A stretch of 64,000 nucleotides of DNA from Herbidospora solisilvae (GTDB lineage: Bacteria > Actinomycetota > Actinomycetes > Streptosporangiales > Streptosporangiaceae). The notes below the pieces were generated by a model. The model was not told the DNA's origin, ran no database searches, and saw only the letters and a list, made by a program, of their open reading frames with translations. How positions within the stretch are numbered: the first letter of the stretch is position 1; each line of letters starts with the position of its first letter. Positions 38,787-48,556 of this stretch are shown piece by piece. Position numbers and translations under genes: made by a program. The DNA lies in assembly GCF_009901565.1 (NCBI RefSeq), contig NZ_WXEW01000004.1:434001-498000 (forward strand). Direction: 5' to 3'.

Positions 38787-39791
38787 ATGCTTGCCTCGAC
38801 CACCCGCCGCCGTGTGCTGCTCGGCCTGTCGGTTCTCGTCGCCGTCCCGCTGGTCCTGGCGGTGACCGGGATGGCCGTCTTACGGCTCGACTACCTGGGC
38901 ACTCCCTCGGCCACGGCGCGCTCCGCGGGCACCGACGCGTTGTGGATGGGGCACATGTGGGTCGACGGGCGGCGTACCGAGGAGGATCTCGAAGCGCTGA
39001 AGCCGCGTCTCACCCACATGCGCGACGTGTTCGTGCACTCCGGGCCCTACGGCGCCGACGGGCGGCTCGATCCGGCCCGCCACCCCGGGTCGCGCGACTT
39101 CCTCGCCTGGGCGCGCACGCACCTGCCGGGGGTGCGGGTGCTGCCGTGGCTCGGGCAGACGGTCAACGAGGACGACGCGGGCTTCCTCGACCTCGACGAC
39201 CCGGCCACCCGGGCCAACGTCATCGCGGGGGCACGCGAGATCGTCGCGCTCGGCTACGACGGCGTCCACTACAACTTCGAGCCGGTCGTGGACGGCGACG
39301 CGTCCTACCTCAAGCTCCTGGAGGAGACACGGCGGGCCGTTCCGAACGCCCGCATCTCCATCGCGAGCCACCAGATCGAGCCCTTCCCCGGCGCGGTGAC
39401 CGGCTGGAACGCGGTGGTCGGGCACGGGAAGTACTGGTCGGAGGGCTATTTCAAGAAGGTGGCCGAGCGGGTCGACCAGGTCGCGATCATGACCTACGAC
39501 TCGTGGACGCCCCTCCAGACGGTGTACGGCGGCTGGGTCGCCCGCCAGGCCCGCAAGGCGTTCGCGCTGGCCCCCGAATCGACGGGCGTGCTGATCGGCG
39601 CCCCGGCCTACCACGACCACAAGGTCGGCGTGAGCGACTACGCCGAGAGTGTGGAGATGGCCGCCGAGGGGCTCCGGCTGGTGATCAGCGAGACTCCGCG
39701 TAAGGACACCGGCCTGGCCCTCTACGTCGATTTCGCCGCCACGGAGGAGGATTGGAGGGAGTACCGCGAGTCATGGGTGCTGGTATCCTAG
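38787..39791 (+). CDS. Membrane-anchored GH18-like protein with altered catalytic motif
   Basis: A 334-residue protein with an N-terminal membrane anchor ([18 protein letters not shown]). The rest is a TIM-barrel-like fold: [40 protein letters not shown] and GVLIGAPAY, in the same order as in GH18. The DxxDxDxE motif reads DGVHYNFE (D158, H161, N163, E165), so the acid Glu is kept but two Asp are replaced. Activity is uncertain; it could bind rather than cleave glycans. It is divergent from lepA. Confidence 0.65.
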   Translation: MLASTTRRRVLLGLSVLVAVPLVLAVTGMAVLRLDYLGTPSATARSAGTDALWMGHMWVDGRRTEEDLEALKPRLTHMRDVFVHSGPYGADGRLDPARHPGSRDFLAWARTHLPGVRVLPWLGQTVNEDDAGFLDLDDPATRANVIAGAREIVALGYDGVHYNFEPVVDGDASYLKLLEETRRAVPNARISIASHQIEPFPGAVTGWNAVVGHGKYWSEGYFKKVAERVDQVAIMTYDSWTPLQTVYGGWVARQARKAFALAPESTGVLIGAPAYHDHKVGVSDYAESVEMAAEGLRLVISETPRKDTGLALYVDFAATEEDWREYRESWVLVS

Positions 39792-39869
39792 ACAACTGCG
39801 TATGGCACGCCCTCTCACCGAGCCAGCGCGACCCATACCGAAACCCAGACTTCATTTCGAGGCTTCTTC

Positions 39870-40139
39870 GTGGCGAACATCAAGTCCCAGATCAAGCGCA
39901 ACCGGCAGAACGAGAAGGCCCGGCAGCGCAACAAGGCCGTCAAGTCGTCCCTCAAGACGGCTGTCCGCAAGTTCCGCGAGGCCGCCGAGTCCGGTGACGC
40001 CGCCGCGGCGACCGCGGCGATGCAGGCGGCCAGCCGCCAGCTCGACAAGGCCGTGAGCAAGGGCGTCATCCACAAGAACCAGGCTGCCAACCGCAAGTCG
40101 GCGATCGCCAAGCGCGCCGCCGCCCTCGCGGCGAACTAA
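39870..40139 (+). CDS. rpsT: 30S ribosomal protein S20
   Basis: An 89-residue S20 with [20 protein letters not shown] and [20 protein letters not shown], the normal length. The GTG start follows CGAGG. As in many actinobacteria it lies beside lepA and holA on the opposite strand. A strong terminator follows. Confidence 0.97.
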   Translation: MANIKSQIKRNRQNEKARQRNKAVKSSLKTAVRKFREAAESGDAAAATAAMQAASRQLDKAVSKGVIHKNQAANRKSAIAKRAAALAAN

Positions 40140-40163
40140 AGGTCTGCGTTCAGCGACATCCGG

Positions 40164-40196
40164 AAGCCGTGCCCCGATACCATCGGGGCACGGCTT
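40164..40196 (+). terminator. Terminator of rpsT
   Basis: Perfect 15-bp arms AAGCCGTGCCCCGAT and ATCGGGGCACGGCTT with a three-base loop, followed by TCGTCGTTG. Confidence 0.92.
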
Positions 40197-40358
40197 TCGT
40201 CGTTGTCGGGATTCAACCCGTAATATGTCACGTTTTCGATATCACATTGGCATCGCCGCAGCGTACCGGCTAGGTCACCGTCTTCCCTGACCGGCCGTCA
40301 AGAGTGCCCGCTCCCCTATCGTGTGCCGCACAACGGCAAAGACGATGGGAGTCGGTAC

Positions 40359-43300
40359 ATGCGGGGGCGTATTCCGCTGGTCCTGCGGCGCGCGCTCAGC
40401 CAGCCGCTCCTCCTCGTCGCCGCGTTCGGTTCGATCCTGCTGGCCACCACGGCGCTCGTGGCGCTGATCATGTACGCCGTCACCGTCGCCGAGGTCGGCG
40501 TCCGCCGGACCATGGAGACGGCCCCGATCAGGACCACCTCGGCCAAGGTCACCACGCCGGTCGACGCGACGACCTTCCCCCAGCGCGACGCCCTCGTCCG
40601 GGGGCGGCTCGCCGCGACCTACGGCGACGTGCCCGCCGAGGTCACGGTCGGCATCCGGTCCGACTCCTACGCGATGCCCGGCCAGGAGAAGCGGGAGCAG
40701 CCCGAGCTGACCCGGTTCGCGACCTACGAGCAGCTCGACCGGCACGCCCAGCTCGTCGAGGGCGCCTGGCCGGCGGCCTCCACGTCCGGGGCCGTCGAGG
40801 TCGTGGTGTCGCAGCCGGCCGCCCAGACGATGAACCTGACCAGCGGCGCCACCTTCACGATCACGGGGCGGCTCGACGACAAGCCGGTCGACGTCAGGGT
40901 CAGCGGGATCTTCCGGCTCACCGACCCCTACAGCGACCGGTGGAACGGCGACGAACTGCTGCGCCGGGGATCGGAGATCCGCAACTACACGACGTACGGG
41001 CCGCTGATGGTGGCGCCGGAGACGTTCGTGCAGCGGTTCGCGACCAACGTGACGGCGACCTGGTTCGCGGTGCCCGACCTGCGGGACCTGCCGCGTGAGG
41101 AGCTGCGGCCGTTCGCCGACGCGGTGGCCGCGCTCAACGACGACCTCAAGCGCGAGTGCTCGGGCTGCGCGGCGGTCAGCAACCTGCCCGAGATGCTGGC
41201 CCAGCTCGACCAGGCCGCGCTGGTGGCCCGCTCGACGATGCTGGTGCCGGTGCTGCAGCTGCTGGTGCTGGCGGCGTACGCGCTGATGCTGACCGCGCGG
41301 CTGCTGGCCGACCACCGGCGGATGGAGGTCGCGCTGCTGCGCTCGCGCGGCGCCGGGTCGCTGCGGCTGGGGCTGCTGGCGGGGGCCGAGTCGCTGCTGG
41401 TGGCGCTGCCGTGCGCGATCGTGGCGCCGTTCCTGGCCCCGCCCGTGCTGACGCTGGTCGGGTCGCTGCCGTGGTTGCGGGCCACCGGGGTGCGGCTGAC
41501 GCCCACGCCCGATCTGTCGACGTTCCTGATCTCGGCGGGGGTCGCCGTCGCGTGCGCCGTCCTGCTGGCGCTGCCGGCCTGGCGGGGGGCGCGGCGGACG
41601 TACGTCGAAGAACAGTCGGCCCGCGGGCGCGGCGAGAAGCAGGGCATCGTCCAGCGCGCCGGCGGCGACCTGGTCCTGCTGGTCGTCGCGGCGCTCGCGG
41701 TCTGGCAACTCCAGCGGTACGGCTCTCCGGTCACCTCCACGACGAGCGGCGCCCTCGGCATCGACCCGCTGATCGTGACGGGACCGGCACTGGCCCTTCT
41801 GTGCGGGGGCATGCTGGGCCTGCGGCTCGTTCCGATCGTCTCGGGCATCGCCGAGCGGTGGACGAGCCGCAGGTCCAGTCTCGCGCCGGCGCTGGGCGCC
41901 TGGCAGGTCAGCCGCCGCCCGCTGCGCTACTCGGGCCCGGTGCTGCTGCTGACGATGGCCATCGCGATCGGCGTGGTGTCGATCGCGACCGCGGCGACCT
42001 GGCGCGGGTCCCAGGAGGACCAGGCACGCCACATCGCCGCCGCCGACCTGCGGGTCGCCGGGCCGGTCGGGGACGTCGAACTCGGCCCGCTCGGCCGGGC
42101 GGGCGCCTACGCCGCGCTGCCCGGCGTCACCGGGGTCAGCCCGGTCTACCGCGGCACGGTCGAACTCGGCGGAGACGACGCGGTGTTCCTGGCCGCCGAC
42201 GCCGAGCGCCTCGACGGGCTGCTGCACCTGCGTCCCGACCTGACCCCGATGACCGTGCCGGAACTCGCGGGCGAGTTGTCCTCGGCCCGCCCCGACCCCG
42301 CCTCGATCACGATCCCCGGCGAACCCGCGGCCCTGACGCTCGGCGCCCGGCTCACCCTCGGCGACCCGGCCCGCGCGGACGACTACCGGGGCATCCCGCT
42401 GCGCCTGGTGGTCCGCGACCGTCTCGGCACCCGGACCGAGGTCTGGACCCAGCTGCTCACCCCCGACGGCCGCCACCACCGGGTCACGGCCGACCTGAAG
42501 GCGCTGGGCGGGCGCTCCGGCGCCATCGCCTACCCGCTGACGATCGAGGGCGTGCTGCTCGACGTGCCGATCCCGCCCGAGGGCAGCCCGATCACGCTGA
42601 CCGTCGACGCCGTCACCACCGACGCCGGGACCACGCTGGAGGCGCCCTCCTGGACGGTCGCGCAGCGCGGCAAGCAGAACCTCGACAGGCCCTCGGTCAC
42701 ACCCGGCGGGTTCCTGACGCTGGCGACCGGGCGGCCGGCCTCCCACCCGGCCGACGCGCCGCTCGAGTGGGAGCACATCGCGCTGCTGCCCGGACCGGCG
42801 GCCACGACCCCCCTGCCGGTCGCGGTCACCGCCGACCTCGCCGCCGGCTCGAAGCTCGTGATCGGCAAGACGACGACCATGGCGATCGACGGCACGCCGA
42901 CCCCGGTGACGCCCGTCGCCGTGCTCGACGCGATGCCCGGGACCGAGGGCCGGCAGCCGGCCGTGCTGGCCGACCTGGAGACCGTCCAGGCGCGGGACCT
43001 CGCGGGGGCGTACACGCCCCATGCCGCCACGGAGTGGTGGCTCGCCGCCGACGGCCCGCGGGCCGAGGCGGAGATGCGGCGGCACATCGACTGGGACCAG
43101 ACGATCGTGTCGCGGGCGGCGCTGACCCGCCAGCTCCAGGACGACCCGCTGGCCAGCGGCCTGCAGGGCGCGCTGATCCTGGGCTTCGCGGCGGCGCTGG
43201 TGTTCGCGGTGCTCGGCTTCCTCGTCAACGCGGCCGTCGCGGCGCGCGAACGCACCACCGAGTTCGCGCTGCTGCGCGCGCTCGGGGTGAGCTTCAACCA

Positions 43301-43583
43301 GGTCTTCGGGCTGCTCGCCGTCGAGCAGACCTTCATCATCGGGTTGTCCCTGGTGGGCGGTACGGCTCTCGCCGTCGCCGTGGCCACCCTCGTCGTGCCG
43401 CACATCGTGCTCACCGGGCAGGCGACCGCGGTGACGCCCGGGGTGCTGCTGGACATCCCGTGGGGCGCGACGGCCGCCCTGCTCGCGGCGGTGGCGCTGT
43501 TGCTGTTCGCGGTGGTCGGCGGCCTGGCCCGCACGCTCCGCCGCCAGGGTCTCGGCCGCGCACTGCGCATCGGGGAGGACTGA
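40359..43583 (+). CDS. FtsX-like ABC transporter permease 1
   Basis: A 1074-residue permease of the FtsX/MacB/LolC class. It has an N-terminal membrane segment (LLVAAFGSILLATTALVALI), a large extracellular domain, a first FtsX block (about 290-410, LVPVLQLLVLAAYALMLTA), further segments and a final FtsX block (GALILGFAAALVFAVLGFLV, ERTTEFALLRALGVSFNQVF). The start at 40359 follows GGGAGTCGG. It is the first gene of a four-gene operon with a second permease and two ATPases, probably exporting a lipid, peptide or other hydrophobic cargo. The cargo is unknown. Confidence 0.9.
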   Translation: MRGRIPLVLRRALSQPLLLVAAFGSILLATTALVALIMYAVTVAEVGVRRTMETAPIRTTSAKVTTPVDATTFPQRDALVRGRLAATYGDVPAEVTVGIRSDSYAMPGQEKREQPELTRFATYEQLDRHAQLVEGAWPAASTSGAVEVVVSQPAAQTMNLTSGATFTITGRLDDKPVDVRVSGIFRLTDPYSDRWNGDELLRRGSEIRNYTTYGPLMVAPETFVQRFATNVTATWFAVPDLRDLPREELRPFADAVAALNDDLKRECSGCAAVSNLPEMLAQLDQAALVARSTMLVPVLQLLVLAAYALMLTARLLADHRRMEVALLRSRGAGSLRLGLLAGAESLLVALPCAIVAPFLAPPVLTLVGSLPWLRATGVRLTPTPDLSTFLISAGVAVACAVLLALPAWRGARRTYVEEQSARGRGEKQGIVQRAGGDLVLLVVAALAVWQLQRYGSPVTSTTSGALGIDPLIVTGPALALLCGGMLGLRLVPIVSGIAERWTSRRSSLAPALGAWQVSRRPLRYSGPVLLLTMAIAIGVVSIATAATWRGSQEDQARHIAAADLRVAGPVGDVELGPLGRAGAYAALPGVTGVSPVYRGTVELGGDDAVFLAADAERLDGLLHLRPDLTPMTVPELAGELSSARPDPASITIPGEPAALTLGARLTLGDPARADDYRGIPLRLVVRDRLGTRTEVWTQLLTPDGRHHRVTADLKALGGRSGAIAYPLTIEGVLLDVPIPPEGSPITLTVDAVTTDAGTTLEAPSWTVAQRGKQNLDRPSVTPGGFLTLATGRPASHPADAPLEWEHIALLPGPAATTPLPVAVTADLAAGSKLVIGKTTTMAIDGTPTPVTPVAVLDAMPGTEGRQPAVLADLETVQARDLAGAYTPHAATEWWLAADGPRAEAEMRRHIDWDQTIVSRAALTRQLQDDPLASGLQGALILGFAAALVFAVLGFLVNAAVAARERTTEFALLRALGVSFNQVFGLLAVEQTFIIGLSLVGGTALAVAVATLVVPHIVLTGQATAVTPGVLLDIPWGATAALLAAVALLLFAVVGGLARTLRRQGLGRALRIGED

Positions 43584-46253
43584 GTGAACGTCTGGCAGCT
43601 CGTCAAGGTGCACCGGGGCACCGCCCTGGTGCTGGCGCTGCTGAGCCTGTCGGCGTCGCTGCTGCTCGCGGTGCTGCCCCGGGGCTACGAGCGGGCCTAC
43701 GACGACGCCGTCCACGGCATGCTCGGCGACGTCTCCGCCCAGACGGCCGACCTCGGCGTGACCGGGCGGCCGATCGTGTCCGAGGCGCTGCTCACCCACC
43801 CGGCCGAGTTCCGCAACCGGTACGAGGAGATCGCCAAGGGTCTTCCGGCGCAGCTGCGGAAGCTGATCGTCCCGCTCGGGCAGGGCACCTCCCACTTCGG
43901 CGCCAAGACCACCGGCACCCCGGTCAGCGACCGCATCGGCGGTTCCCGGCGGAGCAACCAGTACGTCGACTTCGCCTGGTTGCCCGACGCCGCCTCCCGG
44001 GTGAACTGGGTCAAGGGCGAACCGCCCGGTGCGTCGTCGACGCTGGCCGGGGTGCCCGGCCGGCCCGAGCTCAGGGACCTGACGGTCATCGAGATCGGCC
44101 TGGTGGCCGAGGTCGTCGACGAGATGGGCATCGACGTCGGCGCGACCCTGCTGCTCGGCAACAGCTACCCGGTCGTGGCCAGGGTCACCGGCCTCTACGA
44201 GCTCACCGACGCCGCCGAGCCCTACTGGGAGCACAACGGCGAGGTCACCCGGGTCGTCGAACGCCCCATCCCCGGCTCGACCGACACCGAGTGGCTGACC
44301 GCCGGCCTGATCAGCGACGATGGTCTCGCCAAGCTCGACGAGCGCCGCGAGGTCAGCTACTGGTGGGTCTACGGCGTCGACCGGAACCGCGTCGAGGCGG
44401 CCGTCGCCCCGGCGATGATCGCCGAGATCGCCGACTACCAGCGCTTCCTGGGCGACCTGTCGGGCGGCGGGGTGGGCAACCCGCTGGAGCTCCGCTTCCA
44501 GCTCTGGACCGGCCTCGACCGGGTGCTGGGCGACTTCCTCGTCGTGCTCCGCACCGCCCAGACCCTGCTCTACCTGCTGCTGGGCGGGCTCGCGGTGGTG
44601 GCCCTCGGGGTGCTGGCGCTGGCCGTGCAGCTGCTCACCGAGCGGATGCGCGCGGGCTTCTCGCTGGTACGCGCCCGCGGCGCCTCCCTGCCCCACGTGG
44701 TGCGGACCGGGGTGGCGGTGGTCGCGCTGGCGGTGCTGCCCGCCGCGCTGGCCGGCTACGGGCTGTCATACCTGGTGCCCGGCCCGTCGACGCCGCTCGC
44801 GCACGTCGTGCCGGTCGTGCTGAGCCTGACGACGCTGCTGTTCGCGGCCGGGCGGCTCGCGCCGGCGCACCGGCGTCCCCTCAAGGACACCCGCGCCGAC
44901 CTCGTGTCGGCACGTCCGTCGCCGCGCCGCATCGCCCTGGAGTTCCTCGTGGTGCTGCTCGGCGTGGGCGGGGCCTACCTGCTGCGCACACGCGGAGTGG
45001 CGACCGAGGCGCAGGAACGGGGGGCCGACCCGCTCCTCGTGCTGGCGCCCGCCGGGCTGGCGCTGGCGGCCGGCATCCTGACGCTGCGGCTCTACCCGCT
45101 GCCGTTGAAGCTGGTCACGCGGCTGGCCGGGCGGCGTCCGGGGGCGGTCCCGTTCCTCGGCCTGACGCTGGCCGCCCGGTCGCGCGGCGGGGCGGCGCTG
45201 CCGGTGCTGATCCTGCTGCCGGCACTCGCCGTGTCGGTGTTCGGGGCGCTGGTGTCGGGCGCGATCGGCGACACCCAGAGCCGGGCCGCGTGGCGCGACG
45301 TCGGCGCGCCGGCCCGGATCGAGCGGTCCGCCGAGATCCCCGAGGACGTCGTGGCCAAGGTGGAGGCGCTGCCCGGGGTGACCTCGGTGCTGCGGGCCGG
45401 CAAGGGCAACGTCCAGGTCGGCGTCGGCGGCATGCGGGCCACGGTGCTCTCCATCGACCTGAAGGACTACCGCGAGCTCGTCGACGGCACACCCCTCACG
45501 GTGCCCGACCCGCCGCGCGGGCTCGGGGTGCCGGCGCTGGTGTCGGCGACGCTGGTGCCGTACAAGGAGATCGAGGTCGGGTGGCACACCCGGATGACGA
45601 TCCGCAACATGGGGCGGCTCGACGAGCTGCCCGGACTGTCGTTCCCGGGCGAGAACCTGATCGTGATGCCGTTCGACGGGCCGAAGCGGGCCGGGCTGCG
45701 GACGTACACGAACATCCTGCTGATCGACGGCGACGTCGACCGGGCGACGCTGGAGCGCACGGTGGGCCTGGCCGACGCCGAGATCGAGACCTACGCGACC
45801 GCGCTGGACAACATCCGGGACACCCCGCTGACCGGCGCCATCACGGTCGCCTTCACGGTCGCCACCCTGGCCATGGGCTCCTACGCGCTGATCGCCGTGG
45901 TCGTGGCCCTGGTGATCGGCTCCGCCGACCGCGCCAAGGCGCTGTCGTTCCTGCGTACGCTGGGCCTGTCCCAGCAGCAGGCCCGCACGCTGACCGTGCT
46001 GGAGGTGGCCCCCCTGATCGTGCTGACCGCCGTGGCCGGCCTCGCGCTCGGCCTGGTGCTGCCCCTGGTCATCGGTCCGGGCCTCGACCTGTCGTCGTTC
46101 GCCGGGCTGGCCGTCACCGACTTCCCGCTGACCTTCACCACGCCCGCCCTGCTGGCGGCCGCCCTGACCGCCGTCTCGATCCTCGGCGCCTTCGCCCACG
46201 CGACCGCCGGCCGCCGCGTCACCACCGCACTCCGAGTGGGGGAATCCTCATGA
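43584..46253 (+). CDS. FtsX-like ABC transporter permease 2
   Basis: An 889-residue permease with the same layout as the preceding one: an N-terminal membrane segment (ALVLALLSLSASLLLAVL), an extracellular domain, central segments and the FtsX C-terminal block (FTVATLAMGSYALIAVVVAL, then RAKALSFLRTLGLSQQQART). It starts at GTG directly after the stop of permease 1 (TGAGTG). The two would form a heterodimeric channel. Confidence 0.9.
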   Translation: MNVWQLVKVHRGTALVLALLSLSASLLLAVLPRGYERAYDDAVHGMLGDVSAQTADLGVTGRPIVSEALLTHPAEFRNRYEEIAKGLPAQLRKLIVPLGQGTSHFGAKTTGTPVSDRIGGSRRSNQYVDFAWLPDAASRVNWVKGEPPGASSTLAGVPGRPELRDLTVIEIGLVAEVVDEMGIDVGATLLLGNSYPVVARVTGLYELTDAAEPYWEHNGEVTRVVERPIPGSTDTEWLTAGLISDDGLAKLDERREVSYWWVYGVDRNRVEAAVAPAMIAEIADYQRFLGDLSGGGVGNPLELRFQLWTGLDRVLGDFLVVLRTAQTLLYLLLGGLAVVALGVLALAVQLLTERMRAGFSLVRARGASLPHVVRTGVAVVALAVLPAALAGYGLSYLVPGPSTPLAHVVPVVLSLTTLLFAAGRLAPAHRRPLKDTRADLVSARPSPRRIALEFLVVLLGVGGAYLLRTRGVATEAQERGADPLLVLAPAGLALAAGILTLRLYPLPLKLVTRLAGRRPGAVPFLGLTLAARSRGGAALPVLILLPALAVSVFGALVSGAIGDTQSRAAWRDVGAPARIERSAEIPEDVVAKVEALPGVTSVLRAGKGNVQVGVGGMRATVLSIDLKDYRELVDGTPLTVPDPPRGLGVPALVSATLVPYKEIEVGWHTRMTIRNMGRLDELPGLSFPGENLIVMPFDGPKRAGLRTYTNILLIDGDVDRATLERTVGLADAEIETYATALDNIRDTPLTGAITVAFTVATLAMGSYALIAVVVALVIGSADRAKALSFLRTLGLSQQQARTLTVLEVAPLIVLTAVAGLALGLVLPLVIGPGLDLSSFAGLAVTDFPLTFTTPALLAAALTAVSILGAFAHATAGRRVTTALRVGESS

Positions 46254-47173
46254 CCACACTGTCCGACCTGGAGGCCCAGGCGACCCGGCGCGCGCCCGCG
46301 TTCGGCGAGCACGCCCACATCCTGTGCGACAACCTGGTCCGCATCTACAAGACCGAGGGTGTCGAAGTGGTCGCCCTGCAGGGCCTCGACCTGCTGATCG
46401 AGAAGGGCGAGCTGATCGCGATCGTCGGCGCGTCGGGCTCGGGCAAGTCGACCCTGCTGAACGTCCTGTCGGGCCTGGACGTCCCGACCGCCGGCCTGGC
46501 CCGCGTCGCCGGGATGGACCTGCTGTCGATGACGGCCAAAGACCGCCTGCGCTACCGCCGGTCGGTGGTCGGCTTCATCTGGCAGCAGACGGCCAGGAAC
46601 CTGCTCCCCTACCTGACGGCACGCGAGAACGTGCTGCTCCCGATGAAGCTCGCCGGGCAGAAGGCCGCCCCCGGCAGGGCCGACGACCTGCTCGAACTCC
46701 TCGGCGTCGCCGACTGCGCCCCACGGCGGCCCGGCCAGATGTCCGGCGGCGAGCAGCAGCGCGTGGCCATCGCCGTCGCCCTGGCCAACTCCCCCGAGGT
46801 GATCCTGGCCGACGAGCCGACGGGCGAACTCGACAGCGACACCTCCGAAGAGGTCTTCGGCGCGCTGCGACGGGCCAACCGGGAACTCGGCGTGACGGCG
46901 GTGATCGTCACCCACGACCCCCTGGTTTCGGAGCAGGTCGACCGGACCGTCGGCATCCGCGACGGCCGCACCTCCAGCGAGACCCTGCGGCGCACCTCCG
47001 AGGACGGCGACGTGATCGCCGAGGAGTACGCCGTGCTCGACCGGGTGGGGCGGCTGCAACTGCCGCGCGACTTCATGAACGCGCTGGAGATGGAACGGCG
47101 TGTACGTCTCGAACTCGAACGCGACCACATCGGGGTGTGGCCGGCCGGCGCTGGTGAGGAGAACGGGGAATGA
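46250..47173 (+). CDS. ABC transporter ATPase with AbrB-like C-terminal extension
   Basis: A 307-residue LolD/MacB-type ATPase: Walker A VGASGSGKSTLLNVL, signature MSGGEQQRVAIAVALA and Walker B VILADEPTGELD. After residue 255 there is an extra 50-residue tail, unlike standard LolD proteins. It reads AVLDRVGRLQLPRDFMNAL and then VRLELERDHIGVWP, the pattern of a SpoVT/AbrB swapped-hairpin domain (G-R-x-x-L-P-x-x ... V-x-L-E). The ATG overlaps the permease 2 stop (ATGA). Confidence 0.9.
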   Translation: MTTLSDLEAQATRRAPAFGEHAHILCDNLVRIYKTEGVEVVALQGLDLLIEKGELIAIVGASGSGKSTLLNVLSGLDVPTAGLARVAGMDLLSMTAKDRLRYRRSVVGFIWQQTARNLLPYLTARENVLLPMKLAGQKAAPGRADDLLELLGVADCAPRRPGQMSGGEQQRVAIAVALANSPEVILADEPTGELDSDTSEEVFGALRRANRELGVTAVIVTHDPLVSEQVDRTVGIRDGRTSSETLRRTSEDGDVIAEEYAVLDRVGRLQLPRDFMNALEMERRVRLELERDHIGVWPAGAGEENGE

Positions 47174-47856
47174 GCGCACCGCTTGTCGTGGTGGAAGGTC
47201 TGCGGAAGGTCTATCCGCGTGGCGTGGAGGCGTTGCGGGGGGTGTCCTTCACCGCCTCCCCCGGCGAACTGATCGCCATCCGCGGTCGGTCGGGGTCGGG
47301 CAAGACGACCCTGCTCAACCTGCTCGGCGGGCTCGACGCGCCCACCGAGGGCCGGGTCTTCGTCGACGGGAAGGAGGTCACGGCCCTGCCCGAGGCGGGC
47401 CTCCTGGAGCTGCGGCGGGACGTGATCGGGTTCGTGTTCCAGTCGTTCGGGCTGATCCCCGTGCTCTCCGCAGCCGAGAACGTGGGGGTGCCGATGCGGC
47501 TGAGCCGGACGGCGCCCGCGGAGCGGGACGAACGGGTCAGGGCGCTGCTGGCGCTGGTCGGACTGGAGCAGCACGCCAACCAGCGGCCTTACGAGCTGTC
47601 CGGGGGGCAGCAGCAGCGGGTGGCGATCGCGCGGTCGCTGGCGAACCGGCCGAAGCTGCTGATCGCCGACGAGCCTACGGGGCAGCTCGACTCGCAGACG
47701 GCGCGGCAGATCATGCAACTGCTGCGGGCGCTGGTGCGGAGCGAGGGTGTCACCGCGGTGGTGGCCACGCACGACCCGAGTCTGATCACGCTGGCGGATC
47801 GGGTGCTGGAGCTGCGGGACGGGGTTTTCCTGGAGGCCGAGACGTCGGCGGCCTGA
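47170..47856 (+). CDS. ABC transporter ATPase, LolD/MacB type
   Basis: A 228-residue ATPase with Walker A RGRSGSGKTTLLNLL, signature LSGGQQQRVAIARSLA and Walker B LLIADEPTGQLDSQT. It lacks the C-terminal extension of its neighbour. ATGA overlap joins it to that gene. Two non-identical ATPases and two permeases in one operon suggest a heteromeric transporter or two half-sets. Confidence 0.93.
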   Translation: MSAPLVVVEGLRKVYPRGVEALRGVSFTASPGELIAIRGRSGSGKTTLLNLLGGLDAPTEGRVFVDGKEVTALPEAGLLELRRDVIGFVFQSFGLIPVLSAAENVGVPMRLSRTAPAERDERVRALLALVGLEQHANQRPYELSGGQQQRVAIARSLANRPKLLIADEPTGQLDSQTARQIMQLLRALVRSEGVTAVVATHDPSLITLADRVLELRDGVFLEAETSAA

Positions 47857-47957
47857 GGGCTGGCGGGCGGGCGAGATACCGGCGAGGGCTGGGCGTATCG
47901 GTCGCTCACGACCAATGCGATGCCTCGCCACGTCGGTCACCCCATCTCAGGAACGGT

Positions 47958-47969
47958 GGTCACGTGACC
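47958..47969. promoter_or_regulatory. Perfect 12-bp palindrome after the ABC operon
   Basis: GGTCACGTGACC, with partial extension by CGG/CCG. It lies between the convergent ABC and HAD genes, without a T-run; it may be a protein-binding site or a weak terminator. Confidence 0.3.
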
Positions 47970-48003
47970 GCCGGTCAGGCCTGGGTCCTCACTGCGACCG
48001 GCC

Positions 48004-48492
48004 TCACCCCGCTCGGCGCGGACGGGTGAGCCATACGCTCATGAGTCGGATGTCGGCGTCTGTCATGCCGTCGCGGGGACACACCTGGTGGAGCAGAGCC
48101 GGGGCGGGGTGATGCCGGGCCACCCAGCGGCGGTCGATGTCCGTCATTTCGTCATCCGCCCAGATGAAGGGGCGATCTGCCGCCCACTCCACGAGGTGGC
48201 GTGTCTTCCAGTGGAGTTCGCCCTGCTCGTCGGCGTCGGGCCAGTCGACGTAGGGCAGGTCGGGCAGGCCGAGGATCGGCGCGATGACGTCGTTGGCGTG
48301 GGACGCCCAGGTGGTCGCCCAGACGAGTTCACAGGGCAGCGCCGCGAGCTTGGGACCGAGCGCCGGGTCGACGCGGGCGAGCAACGGGTTCTCCCGTGAC
48401 GACGCGTGGGAGTTGCGGGTGGAGTGGTGACCGCCGAAGGGGATGACGGGGCCGTCGACGTCCAGGAACAGAATCGGGAGATCGGCGGGCAT
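48004..48492 (-). CDS. HAD-like hydrolase domain protein
   Basis: A 162-residue HAD-type protein. It opens with the nucleophile motif ILFLDVDGPVIPFG (DxDG) and contains CELVWATTWASHAND and WADDEMTDIDRRW with late acidic residues. This pattern matches HAD-like domains found in actinobacterial hydrolases linked to RNA repair, but the substrate is not known. The start at 48492 removes an unrelated 46-residue extension. Confidence 0.82.
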   Translation of the reverse strand: MPADLPILFLDVDGPVIPFGGHHSTRNSHASSRENPLLARVDPALGPKLAALPCELVWATTWASHANDVIAPILGLPDLPYVDWPDADEQGELHWKTRHLVEWAADRPFIWADDEMTDIDRRWVARHHPAPALLHQVCPRDGMTDADIRLMSVWLTRPRRAG

Positions 48493-48556
48493 TGGTGGAG
48501 CATAAGCGGCATCCGGCTGGAGGTCGGCGCACTTGTGCACTTGACCACGCCGGGAG

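Noticed and set aside
40275-44696. 1473-codon open frame on the minus strand
   Set aside because: It is the antisense of the two permease genes; the high G+C content leaves the opposite frame open. Its product is a low-complexity Gln/Arg/His-rich sequence with no domain.
41156-47173. 2005-codon open frame on the plus strand
   Set aside because: Only the last 307 codons (from 46250) are real, the ABC ATPase. The rest is an off-frame shadow of the permeases.
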